Below are positions 10,999-19,634 of a stretch of DNA of 64,000 bases, piece by piece (position 1 is the stretch's first letter; every line of letters starts with the position of its first letter). This DNA is from Brevundimonas vesicularis (GTDB lineage: Bacteria > Pseudomonadota > Alphaproteobacteria > Caulobacterales > Caulobacteraceae). The position numbers and the translations under genes are program-made. The stretch covers positions 2,170,001 to 2,234,000 of the forward strand of contig NZ_CP114278.1 in NCBI RefSeq assembly GCF_027105095.1, written 5' to 3'. The notes under the pieces are model-generated. The model was not told the origin of the DNA. It did no database searches and saw only the letters and a list, made by a program, of their open reading frames with translations.

Positions 10999-13713
10999 AT
11001 GTCAAAGACCATGCTGATCGATGCGGCCCACCCGGAAGAAACCCGGGTCGCCATCGTGGACGGACGCCAGATTGAGGAATTCGACTTCGAATCCCGTGCG
11101 AAGCGCCAGCTTCGCGGGAACATCTATCTCGCCAAGGTCACCCGCGTAGAACCCAGCCTGCAGGCCGCCTTCGTCGAGTACGGCGGCAATCGTCACGGCT
11201 TCCTGGCCTTCAACGAAATCCACCCGGACTACTACCAGATCCCCGTCGCCGACCGCGAAGCCATCATGGCCGAGGCGCATGACGACGAGGACGACGACGA
11301 TCTGGATCGGGAATCCACCGGCGACGATGTCGATCCGGAGGCCGCCCTGGCCGACGAAGAGCGGCTGAAGCGCCGCCTGATGCGCCGCTACAAGATCCAG
11401 GACGTCATCAAGCGTCGCCAGATCCTGCTGGTTCAGGTCGTCAAGGACGAGCGCGGCGCCAAGGGCGCGGCCCTGACCACCTGGCTGTCGCTGGCCGGAC
11501 GTTACTGCGTGCTGATGCCCAATACGGGCAAGGGCGGCGGCATCAGCCGCAAGATCACCAACACCTCGGACCGTCGTCGCCTGAAGAGCGCCGTCTCGGC
11601 CCTGGACGTGCCCAAGGGCATGGGCCTGATCATCCGCACCGCCGGCGCCAAGCGCACCAAGGCGGAGATCAAGCGCGACTATCAGTATCTGCTGCGTCTG
11701 TGGGAGACGATCCGCGAGACAACCCTCGCCTCCCACGCCCCCTCGCTGATCTACGAAGAAGAGAACCTCGTCCGGCGCGCCGTGCGCGACATGTTCGACA
11801 AGGACTTCGACGGCATCCAGGTCGAGGGCGTCGAGGGCTTCAAGGAAGCGCGCGACTTCATGCGCGTGCTGATGCCGGCCCAGGCCAAGAAGGTTCACCT
11901 TTACCGCGGTTCGCGCCCCCTGTTCGCCGCCAACGGCATCGAGGAGTTGCTGACCCAGATCCACCAGCCGGTCGTGCCCCTGAAGTCGGGCGGCTATCTG
12001 GTGATCAACCAGACCGAGGCCCTGGTGGCCATCGACGTCAACTCGGGTCGTGCGACCAAGGAGCGCAACGTCGAACAGACCGCGTTCAAGACCAATCTGG
12101 AAGCGGCCGAGGAAGCCGCCCGCCAGCTGCGTCTGCGCGACCTCGCCGGCCTGGTGGTCATCGACTTCATCGACATGGACGAGGGCAAGAACAACCGCAC
12201 CGTCGAGCGCGTGTTGAAGGAAGCCCTGGCGGCGGATCGCGCCCGCATCCAGATGGGTCGCATCTCGCCGTTCGGCCTGATGGAGATCAGCCGCCAGCGC
12301 CGTCGCCTGGGCGTAATCGAAGGCGCCACTGAATCCTGCCCGCACTGCCAGGGCACCGGCCGCATCCGGTCCGCCGAGTCCGCCGCCCTGATGACCCTGC
12401 GCGCCGTCGATATCGAGGCGGGCAAGAACGGCGCGGGCGTGGTGATCCTGAAGGTCTGCACCGCCGTCGGCCTGTACATCCTGAACCACAAGCGCGCCTA
12501 TCTGCAGTCGCTGCTGGAGCGCCGCGGCCTCAACGTCATCGTCCAGATCGACGACAGCCTGGGCCAGGGCGAACACAACATCGAGCGCACCGAAACGAAC
12601 GAGGACTTCGTCGCGCCCGAGATCGAGATGCCCAACCTCGACGACGACTTCGACGCCTCGCTGTACGAAGACGAGGATGAGGACGACGACGAGGAGATCA
12701 TCGCCGACGACGATGACGACACGGTCGAATCCTTGGATCGCGAAGACAGCGATGACGACGAACCGCGCGAACGCTCAGAGCGTCACGAAGGCGGTCGCGA
12801 TCGCGGCCGTGGGCGCAACCGTCGCCGTCGCGGCGGTCGTCGCGACGAGGAAACCTCGGACGTCGAGGCCGTCGATACGGTCAGCGTCGACGACGCCTCG
12901 GACGATGAGGAAGACGAAAACGGCCGCCGCCGTCGCCGTGGCCGCCGTGGCGGTCGCCGCGTCCGCGAGGATGGCGAGCGCGACGTCTACACCTGGGTCC
13001 GCGGCCGCACCCCGTCGCTGGACGATCCCTATGTCTGGTTCGACCCGCTAAACCCCGGCCGCTCGGAAGGTCGCCCGGAACGCGGCGAGCGCCCCGAGCG
13101 GGCCGAACGCCCCGCTGTCGCTCAGTCCGAGGGCGAAGGCCTGGATGTCGTCGCCCATAGCGGCGCCGGCGAAGGCTCCGGCGAGGAAGGCGGCCGTTCA
13201 CGCCGTCGTCGTCGTCGCGGTCGCGGCCGTGGCGACGGTTCCGTCAGCCACGAGATCAAGGTCGAGAACCGCGCCACCAACGAAGGCATGCCGCCCGACG
13301 GCTCGCCCGAGACGCCGATGGCCGTCATGGTCGAGCCGACCGAGGCCGTCGAGACGGCCGCCCCGGCCATCGCGCCCGAGCCTCAGCGTCGTCGCGTGCG
13401 CCGCAAGTCGGCCAGCGCCACTGTCGAGATCGCGACCGAACCGCATCCCGACACCGCCATCGAGCCGAACGAGGCGACGGTCCAAGGCGCGCCGGTCGAG
13501 CTGGACGTGACCCCGCACGAGGCGCTGGCCGCCGAACCGGCCGAAGTCGCCCCGGTCGCCGCCCCGACGGAGGCGCCGGTGATCGAGGCCGTGCTGGCCG
13601 AGCCCTTCGTCGCCCCCACGCCGGAGATCGACGTTCAGGCCATCATCGCCGAAGACCCGAACCAGATCGTCGCACCGCCCGAAAAGCCCAAGCGCGGGTG
13701 GTGGCGCCGCTGA
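10999..13713 (+). CDS. rne: Ribonuclease E
   Basis: A 904-residue endoribonuclease, scaffold of the RNA degradosome. The N-terminal S1 domain (about 30-150) carries a long acidic insert (EAHDDEDDDDLD...). The DNase-I-like catalytic domain has metal-binding Asp346 (AIDVNSG) and Asp389 (VIDFIDMDE), and the zinc-link C-P-H-C lies at 447-450. From about residue 530 the protein is disordered, with alternating Asp/Glu-rich and Arg-rich blocks expected to bind RNA and partners. The very C-terminus, KRGWWRR, matches the tail that recruits PNPase in Caulobacter. The ATG at 10999 was preferred to an upstream in-frame start because homologues begin M-S-K-x-M-L-I-D. Confidence 0.96.
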   Translation: MSKTMLIDAAHPEETRVAIVDGRQIEEFDFESRAKRQLRGNIYLAKVTRVEPSLQAAFVEYGGNRHGFLAFNEIHPDYYQIPVADREAIMAEAHDDEDDDDLDRESTGDDVDPEAALADEERLKRRLMRRYKIQDVIKRRQILLVQVVKDERGAKGAALTTWLSLAGRYCVLMPNTGKGGGISRKITNTSDRRRLKSAVSALDVPKGMGLIIRTAGAKRTKAEIKRDYQYLLRLWETIRETTLASHAPSLIYEEENLVRRAVRDMFDKDFDGIQVEGVEGFKEARDFMRVLMPAQAKKVHLYRGSRPLFAANGIEELLTQIHQPVVPLKSGGYLVINQTEALVAIDVNSGRATKERNVEQTAFKTNLEAAEEAARQLRLRDLAGLVVIDFIDMDEGKNNRTVERVLKEALAADRARIQMGRISPFGLMEISRQRRRLGVIEGATESCPHCQGTGRIRSAESAALMTLRAVDIEAGKNGAGVVILKVCTAVGLYILNHKRAYLQSLLERRGLNVIVQIDDSLGQGEHNIERTETNEDFVAPEIEMPNLDDDFDASLYEDEDEDDDEEIIADDDDDTVESLDREDSDDDEPRERSERHEGGRDRGRGRNRRRRGGRRDEETSDVEAVDTVSVDDASDDEEDENGRRRRRGRRGGRRVREDGERDVYTWVRGRTPSLDDPYVWFDPLNPGRSEGRPERGERPERAERPAVAQSEGEGLDVVAHSGAGEGSGEEGGRSRRRRRRGRGRGDGSVSHEIKVENRATNEGMPPDGSPETPMAVMVEPTEAVETAAPAIAPEPQRRRVRRKSASATVEIATEPHPDTAIEPNEATVQGAPVELDVTPHEALAAEPAEVAPVAAPTEAPVIEAVLAEPFVAPTPEIDVQAIIAEDPNQIVAPPEKPKRGWWRR

Positions 13714-13772
13714 TCGGTCACGATTAGACTGTCTGGATACAGGCGGGGGCCGGTTGTTGTTGGAGTAGAGCC

Positions 13773-15173
13773 ATGAGGTGGCTTCCCCGATCTGCATCCC
13801 GCGTTCTGGCGGCGGCGGCGACGGCCTTGATGGCTGTTTCCGTCGCCGGCCAGGCCTCCGCGCAAAGCCTGATCCGCGACACCGAGGTCGAGGGCATCGT
13901 GCGCGAATGGGCCGACCCGGTCTTCGTGGCCATGGGGCTGAACCCGAACGACATCGAAGTTCTGCTGGTCAACGACAACGACCTGAACGCCTTTGCGACA
14001 CGCGGGCGGATCATGGGCGTCAACACCGGCCTGATCCTGCGCACAAAGACCCCCGGCGAACTGCTGGGCGTGATGGCGCACGAGGCGGGCCACATCAAGA
14101 ACCGCCACACCCTGCGCGACGGGGCCGAGAACGCCGGCAAACAGCCGATGTTCATGACCATGGCGCTGGGCGCCCTGGCCATCGCCGCCGGCGCGCCGGA
14201 CGCAGGCGTGGCCCTACTGGGCTCCAGCCAGTATTTCGGCGCTCTCGGCGCGCTGCATTACATGCAGAGCCAGGAAGGCGAGGCCGACATCTCGGGCGCG
14301 CGGGCGCTGGAGGCGGCCGGTGAATCCGGCGCCGGGCTGGTGTCCTTCTTCGAGAACTTCCGCTCGCAGGAGGTCTTCTCCGACGCTCGCCGCTATCCCT
14401 ATTTCCGCAGCCACCCCCTGTCGTCGAACCGGATCGAGAGCCTGCGCCGCTATGTGCAGGAACAGCCGCACTACGACCATCGCGACAGCCCCGAACGTAT
14501 GGCGCAGCACGCGCTGATCCTGGCCAAGATCCACGCCTTCATGGATGCGCCGAACGCCACCCTGCGCGACTATCCGTCGACCGACACCTCCCTGCCAGGC
14601 CGCTATGCGCGGGCTATCGCCTGGTATCGCGACGGCCAGACGGACAAGGCGCTGACGGCGGTGGACGCGCTGATCGCCGGCGACATGAACAACCCCTATT
14701 TCCAGGAACTGAAGGGCCAGATCCTGTTCGAGGAAGGCCGCCCGGCCGAGGCCGTCGCCGCCCACCGCGAGGTGGTCCGCCTGAAGCCCGACGCCCCCCT
14801 GCTGCGCGTTAACCTGGCGCACGCCCTGATCGAGACCAACGACAGGGCTAATCTGGACGAGGCCATCGACCAGCTGAAACACGCCGTCGTCGCCGAGAAG
14901 GACAACACCATGGCCTGGCGCCTGCTGGCCCAGGCCTATGCCTCGCAGGGCAAGGAAGGCGAAGCGCGCCTGGCTTCGGCGGAATACTATTTCGCCGGCG
15001 GGGACGAGAAACAGGCCACCCAGTTCGCCCTGCGCGCCCGCTCCATGCTGGATCCCGGCTCGATCGAATGGCGCCGCGCCGTCGATATCGTCCTGGCCTC
15101 GGGCGCCACGCCCGACGATCTCAACGACCTGGACCGCCGTGACGCCGCGCGCCGGCCCGCCACCCTCAACTGA
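13773..15173 (+). CDS. M48-family periplasmic metalloprotease with TPR tail
   Basis: A 466-residue BepA-like protease. A signal peptide ends around residue 30 (GQASA-Q). The M48 domain follows with the zinc site H-E-A-G-H at 103-107 and a third ligand at Glu168 (QEGEAD). Residues about 270-440 are helical tetratricopeptide-like repeats, as in BepA/YfgC, which degrades or assembles outer-membrane proteins. GGAG about ten bases before the ATG is a good ribosome site. The DsbA-like gene follows 25 bases downstream, suggesting a two-gene periplasmic protein-quality unit. Confidence 0.9.
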   Translation: MRWLPRSASRVLAAAATALMAVSVAGQASAQSLIRDTEVEGIVREWADPVFVAMGLNPNDIEVLLVNDNDLNAFATRGRIMGVNTGLILRTKTPGELLGVMAHEAGHIKNRHTLRDGAENAGKQPMFMTMALGALAIAAGAPDAGVALLGSSQYFGALGALHYMQSQEGEADISGARALEAAGESGAGLVSFFENFRSQEVFSDARRYPYFRSHPLSSNRIESLRRYVQEQPHYDHRDSPERMAQHALILAKIHAFMDAPNATLRDYPSTDTSLPGRYARAIAWYRDGQTDKALTAVDALIAGDMNNPYFQELKGQILFEEGRPAEAVAAHREVVRLKPDAPLLRVNLAHALIETNDRANLDEAIDQLKHAVVAEKDNTMAWRLLAQAYASQGKEGEARLASAEYYFAGGDEKQATQFALRARSMLDPGSIEWRRAVDIVLASGATPDDLNDLDRRDAARRPATLN

Positions 15174-15198
15174 CCCTTACCGCCGACTGCGAGCCTGA

Positions 15199-15978
15199 AT
15201 GACCGACGACGCCCCCACGCCTGCGCCCGAACCCAAGACCGCCAAGCCAGGATGGCTCAGCGGCGGCCGCGCCGGCTATTTGGCCCTGGGCCTGTCGGTC
15301 ATCGCGCTGGGCTTTTCAGCCGCGCCCTATCTGACCGGCGGATCGAACGTGCGTGCGTATCTGCTGGAGCATCCCGAGGTCTTGCAGGAGGCGCAGATGG
15401 CGCTCCAGACCAAGGACGCCGAGGCCGCCGTCGAGGAGACGAACCAGGCCGCCGCCGCCAACGCCGGCCTCCTGGCGCCCGACGCCCGCGACCCGGCCTT
15501 CGGTCCGGCGAACGCCAAGGTCACGGTGATCGAGTTCTTCGACTTCCGCTGCCCCGGCTGCAAGGCCGTGGCCCACGACTATCGCGCCCTGATGGCCGCC
15601 CACCCGGAAGTCCGCTTCGTCTTCAAGGACTGGCCCATCCTGGACCGCGGCGACGACATCACCTCGCAATACGCCGCCCGCGCCGCCCTGGCTGCGCACC
15701 AGCAGGGCAAGTATCTGGAGGTCTATGACGCCCTGATGACCGAGCGAGCGCTGTCGATCGAAGCGGTCGACGCCATCCTGGCCGCGCACGGCGTGGACAT
15801 GGCCCGCGCCAAGGCCGCGATCGCCGCGCCCGACACCACCCGCCACATCGCCGACATCCATACCACGGCCGCCGCCCTGCGCCTGCGCGGCACGCCGACC
15901 TTCTTCGTCAACGGCAAGGCCAGCCCCGGCATCGATCCGGCCGAGATCGGCAAACTGATCGAAGCGGCGAAGCGCTGA
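15199..15978 (+). CDS. DsbA-like thiol:disulfide oxidoreductase, membrane-anchored
   Basis: A 259-residue protein with one N-terminal membrane helix (about 25-45), a helical spacer (50-95) and a thioredoxin/DsbA domain (100-259). The active site is Cys118-Pro-Gly-Cys121 and the cis-proline loop is RGTPTFFVNG. This arrangement resembles ScsC/BdbD-type and other alphaproteobacterial DsbA proteins that oxidise or isomerise disulfides of exported proteins. It lies directly behind the M48 protease gene and is probably co-transcribed with it. Confidence 0.9.
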   Translation: MTDDAPTPAPEPKTAKPGWLSGGRAGYLALGLSVIALGFSAAPYLTGGSNVRAYLLEHPEVLQEAQMALQTKDAEAAVEETNQAAAANAGLLAPDARDPAFGPANAKVTVIEFFDFRCPGCKAVAHDYRALMAAHPEVRFVFKDWPILDRGDDITSQYAARAALAAHQQGKYLEVYDALMTERALSIEAVDAILAAHGVDMARAKAAIAAPDTTRHIADIHTTAAALRLRGTPTFFVNGKASPGIDPAEIGKLIEAAKR

Positions 15979-15987
15979 CCAACCTGC

Positions 15988-16010
15988 GGCCGAGGCGTCA
16001 GGCCTCGGCC
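15988..16010. terminator. Hairpin between convergent genes
   Basis: A nine-base stem (15988-15996 with 16002-16010) with a five-base loop lies at the convergent ends of the DsbA-like and TPR genes, partly inside the last codons of the latter. There is no T-run on either side, so it is at most a weak or Rho-assisted bidirectional terminator. Confidence 0.4.
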
Positions 16011-17719
16011 AAACTCATCTGTCCGCCGATCCATTCGACGCCAGCATGGCGCAGGGCGTCATTGGCCGCCGTTTCGTCGCCCAGCGCCTGTTCGGCGCGG
16101 TAGAGGACGTAGTAGCTGTAGGGGTCCTTCGGCCAATCCTTCAGCAGTTCGAAGATCTTGGCCTTGCCCCCCGCCGCATCGCCGGACGCCAGCATGGCGG
16201 CGGCCAGGCTGCGACGCGTCGGATACCAGATCATCGGCGGATCGCCGCCCTCGGGCGCCATGGCCTGGATCGCCGCCGCCCGCCCATAGGCGGCGATGGC
16301 GGCGGGATAGTCCTGATCAATCATGGCCGCGCGGCCTTCCAGCACCTTCTGGAACAGTTCGGCGAAACCGGCCTGACGATCCGCCATCGGGCCCTTGAAC
16401 GCCTTGTCCGCCAGCAGGGCGGCGATGGCCTGGGCCTCGACCCGAACGGCCGCCGCATCGCCGCGCCGCGCCGCCGCCTCACCCCGTGCATAGCGCCAGC
16501 CGACACGCATGAGTGGACGGCCTGCGTCCGGTTCGGTCAGCGCCGCGACCTGGGCGTCCGATCCGAACCGGCCGTAGAGCGCATAGGCGTCGGCCGCCAT
16601 CACCTGACGATAGACGACATAGCCGTCCTCGCCCGCCTCGGGCGGTCCCGCCAGCTGCGGATACGTCGCCATATACCAGTCGGCCAGCACCAGCCCTCGC
16701 TCGGCCCCGCCCGCCATCAGGGCGCCGCCCATGCCGAAATGGATGTTGTGGGCATGCAGCCGCATGCCGCGAATGCCGCCCGGCGGGCCGACCAGTTGGT
16801 CGTAGCTCTTGTCCAGCGCCACGGCCTTGACGTTGGACATCATCGCGTCCTTGTAGCGCCCGACTCGATAGAAGGTGTGCGACGGCATGTGCACCAGATG
16901 GCTGGCGCCCGGCGCCAGCAGAGCCAGCCGCTCACCATAGGCCAGCGCCCGGTGCGGATCGTCCGACCATTCGGTCAGGTGGATATACAGATGAATGGCG
17001 CCCGGATCGTTCGGCTTGACCGTCAGGGCGTGCTCCAGGGTCGCCATGGCGCGGGTGACGGCCGGATCGGTCGCCTTGCCGTCCTTGTCCCACCATTCGC
17101 CCTCGGGCTGCAGCATCCAGGCGTCGGCGGTGATCGACGCGACCGACACCTCGTCGGCGTGACGCTTTGCGATCCGGTCCATGGCGCGGGCGTAACGCAG
17201 GGCGCGGATCTTCTCCTTGCCGGAATAGCGCTGGATCAGGGCGTCGATCATCTGGCGCTGCATCGGCGTGGCGTCGCGGGCCAGACGCCGCGCGTCACGG
17301 GCGACGCTCAGGCCGGTGGCGATGGATTCGGGATCGCCGCCGCCGCCATTCAGGTTTGGCCCGATCGCCCAGGCCTCGCCCCAGGCGCACATGCCGCACG
17401 ACGGGTCCAGTTGCCTCGCCTTCCTGAAGGCCCGCACCGATTCCGAATGTTCGAACGCCCAGCGCAGTCGCACGCCGTGGTCGAACCAGGCCTGGGCGTC
17501 GGGGTTCTGCGTATCGACCGCGAAACCTTCGTCGCCAAAGCCTGGGGCCATGACCATGCCCCGTGTCGGCTGGACATCGCCGACGGCACCGGCCCGGCCG
17601 CAGACCTGCGGATTGGTGATCAGGGCCAAGGTCGCCGCCGTCGCCGTGGCGTCGGCGACCGCCACGGGTGCAATCAGACAGGCGATCGAAACCGTCGCGA
17701 CCCACAGACTCTTACGCAT
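15998..17719 (-). CDS. Exported TPR-rich protein of unknown function
   Basis: A 573-residue protein with a signal peptide (1-23) followed by helical repeats. Conserved-looking landmarks are D-P-S-C-G-M-C-A-W-G-E-A near 100, H-L-Y-I-H-L-T-E near 250, H-M-P-S-H-T-F-Y-R-V-G-R-Y near 285 and H-A-H-N-I-H-F near 325. These are regularly spaced and histidine-rich, as in a widespread uncharacterised TPR family. The function is not known. The Cys pair and His clusters could bind a metal, but that is only a possibility. The ATG at 17719 has a strong GGGAGG site; longer in-frame reading would cross the ABC gene on the other strand. Confidence 0.8.
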   Translation of the reverse strand: MRKSLWVATVSIACLIAPVAVADATATAATLALITNPQVCGRAGAVGDVQPTRGMVMAPGFGDEGFAVDTQNPDAQAWFDHGVRLRWAFEHSESVRAFRKARQLDPSCGMCAWGEAWAIGPNLNGGGGDPESIATGLSVARDARRLARDATPMQRQMIDALIQRYSGKEKIRALRYARAMDRIAKRHADEVSVASITADAWMLQPEGEWWDKDGKATDPAVTRAMATLEHALTVKPNDPGAIHLYIHLTEWSDDPHRALAYGERLALLAPGASHLVHMPSHTFYRVGRYKDAMMSNVKAVALDKSYDQLVGPPGGIRGMRLHAHNIHFGMGGALMAGGAERGLVLADWYMATYPQLAGPPEAGEDGYVVYRQVMAADAYALYGRFGSDAQVAALTEPDAGRPLMRVGWRYARGEAAARRGDAAAVRVEAQAIAALLADKAFKGPMADRQAGFAELFQKVLEGRAAMIDQDYPAAIAAYGRAAAIQAMAPEGGDPPMIWYPTRRSLAAAMLASGDAAGGKAKIFELLKDWPKDPYSYYVLYRAEQALGDETAANDALRHAGVEWIGGQMSLAEA

Positions 17720-17860
17720 CCCCGCCTCCCCTTTGGCGACCAGTGTGCGCTCAAAAACGCCTAGCGCCAAATGCAGGTCGCGCAGGCGGCGGCGATCCCA
17801 ACCATTGCCTAAACTTAATGGACGACGACCACGCAACGGGTTGTGCGACCGGCGTTCACT

Positions 17861-17874
17861 CGCCAAGCTTGGCG
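17861..17874. promoter_or_regulatory. Palindrome abutting the start of the ABC ATPase gene
   Basis: A perfect 14-bp palindrome, CGCCAAGCTTGGCG, ends one base before the ATG at 17876. It could be an operator or could fold over the ribosome site. No classical Shine-Dalgarno sequence is visible in front of this start. Confidence 0.4.
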
Positions 17875-17875
17875 T

Positions 17876-18787
17876 ATGGAAACCGTCATCGACATTCGCG
17901 GCCTGACCAAGACCTACGGGACGGTAAAGGCCTTGGACGGGCTGACCTTGTCGATCCCGCGCGGCGGGGTCTACGGCATTCTGGGTCCCAATGGTGCGGG
18001 CAAATCGACGCTGTTTCGCACACTGTTGGGTCTGATTCGTCCGACCGAGGGCGAGGCCACGGTGATGGGCGGTCGGATCGGCGATCCGGCCTCGATGCGG
18101 CGCATGGGCTCGATGATCGAGACCCCGCGCTTTCCGCCGTTCATGACCGCCCGCCAGGTGCTGGAATGGCTGGCCCGCGCCCATGGCGGCGTGTCCTCGG
18201 CCGAGATCGCTGACTGGCTGCAACGCGTCGGCCTGACCGAGGCGGCCAATCGCCGGGTGAAGGGCTTTTCGGTTGGCATGCTGCAACGCCTGGGCGTCGC
18301 CGCCGCCCTGATGACCAAGCCGGATCTGGTCATCCTGGATGAACCGACCAGCGGCATGGATCCGCCCGGCATCCAGGAGATGCGCGCCCTGATCCGCAGC
18401 CTGGCCGACCACGACGGCGTGACGGTCATCCTGGCCAGCCACCAGTTGCAGGAGGTCCAGCGCGTCTGCGACCGCGTCGCCATCTTCAACAAGGGCAAGG
18501 TGATCACCGAGGGCCGCGTCTCCGACCTGACCGCCTCGGGCGAGCGTCTGCGCCTGTCGGTCACGCCGTTGGCGAAGGCCATGTCCGTGCTGGGCGAGCG
18601 CGCGACGCTGGAGGGCGATGCACTTGTGGCCGCCGTGCCGCGTAGCGAAGCCGCCGCCGCCATCAAGGCTCTGGTCGAGGGCGGAGTCGATATCGAAGAG
18701 GCCCGCTGGATCGGCGCGGACCTGGAAGACGTCTTCATGAGCGAAACCGGCTGGACCGGCGTGCAGGAGCAAAACCGTGCTGGCTGA
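17876..18787 (+). CDS. ABC transporter ATP-binding protein (ABC-2 export type)
   Basis: A 303-residue nucleotide-binding subunit. Walker A is GPNGAGKST (about 39-47), the signature is FSVGMLQRL (about 137), Walker B is LVILDEPTSG, and the switch His is in ASHQLQEVQ. The ~80-residue C-terminal extension is usual for ABC-2 exporters of the CcmA/NatA/bacitracin-resistance group. It overlaps the permease gene by 11 bases, so the two are coupled and should form one exporter. The substrate is unknown. Confidence 0.93.
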   Translation: METVIDIRGLTKTYGTVKALDGLTLSIPRGGVYGILGPNGAGKSTLFRTLLGLIRPTEGEATVMGGRIGDPASMRRMGSMIETPRFPPFMTARQVLEWLARAHGGVSSAEIADWLQRVGLTEAANRRVKGFSVGMLQRLGVAAALMTKPDLVILDEPTSGMDPPGIQEMRALIRSLADHDGVTVILASHQLQEVQRVCDRVAIFNKGKVITEGRVSDLTASGERLRLSVTPLAKAMSVLGERATLEGDALVAAVPRSEAAAAIKALVEGGVDIEEARWIGADLEDVFMSETGWTGVQEQNRAG

Positions 18788-19634
18788 CGCGATCCGTTCC
18801 GAAACCTACCGCCTGTCCAAGAACCGCACCGCCCTGTTCTGGAGCGTGCTGTTCATCCCGATCATGGGCGTGATCCTGGCCACCCTGGGCTTTGTCGTCG
18901 CCAAGGCGAATGAGGGCAAGCTGGCGGGCAAGCTGCCGCCAGACATGATGAAGGGCGGCCCGCTCGATCTGGGGATGGCCTTGGTCAAGAGCGCCAGCGA
19001 CTTCGCCAACCCCGCCATCCTGATGTTCGTCCTGATCGGCGCGGCGACCATCTATGCCGGCGACTATCGTTGGGAGACCTGGCGGCTGATCAGCGCTCGC
19101 AACACCCGGCCGAACCTGCTGACCGGCAAGGTCGCGGTCGTGGGTCTGGTGATCGTGCTGGCGACCATCGCCGCCCTGATCTCCGACGTGATCGCCAGTG
19201 TGATCCAGGCGGCGGTGTTCGGCCGCCCCCTCACCTTCTCGATGACCGGCGCAGCGGCGGCGGACTTCGGCCTGCTGACCCTGACCTCCTGGGCGCGCAT
19301 CCTGCAGTTCACCATGCTCGGCCTATTGGCCGCCGTGGTCACGCGGTCGCTGCTGGCCGCCCTGTTCGCGCCGTTGGTGATCGGCGTGGCCCAGTTCTTC
19401 CTGCCCCAATTGCTGCTGCCGATGGGCGTGACGCCAGACGGCTGGCTTCTGCCCCTGCTGTCGCCGGGCATGGCCACCGACCTGTTGAAGGCCGCCATCG
19501 AGGGCGGCGCATCGGCGGCGCAACTGCCCGATCAGGCCGTGCTCAAGGGCGTCCTCAGCCTGGCCCTCTGGATCGGCGTCGCCTTCGCCGCCGCCGTCGC
19601 CTGGTTCAACCGCCAGGACCTGTCGAAGGAATAG
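18777..19634 (+). CDS. ABC-2 type transporter permease
   Basis: A 285-residue inner-membrane protein with about six hydrophobic segments. The first helix (FWSVLFIPIMGVILATLGFVV) is followed by a large extracytoplasmic loop, and a second group of helices is at residues 75-100, 115-145, 165-215 and 260-280. It is the membrane partner of the preceding ATPase and resembles ABC-2/BcrB-like permeases. Translation starts at GTG 18777 inside the ATPase gene with CAGGAGC as ribosome site. Its last 29 bases overlap the convergent LysR gene. Confidence 0.88.
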   Translation: MLADAIRSETYRLSKNRTALFWSVLFIPIMGVILATLGFVVAKANEGKLAGKLPPDMMKGGPLDLGMALVKSASDFANPAILMFVLIGAATIYAGDYRWETWRLISARNTRPNLLTGKVAVVGLVIVLATIAALISDVIASVIQAAVFGRPLTFSMTGAAAADFGLLTLTSWARILQFTMLGLLAAVVTRSLLAALFAPLVIGVAQFFLPQLLLPMGVTPDGWLLPLLSPGMATDLLKAAIEGGASAAQLPDQAVLKGVLSLALWIGVAFAAAVAWFNRQDLSKE

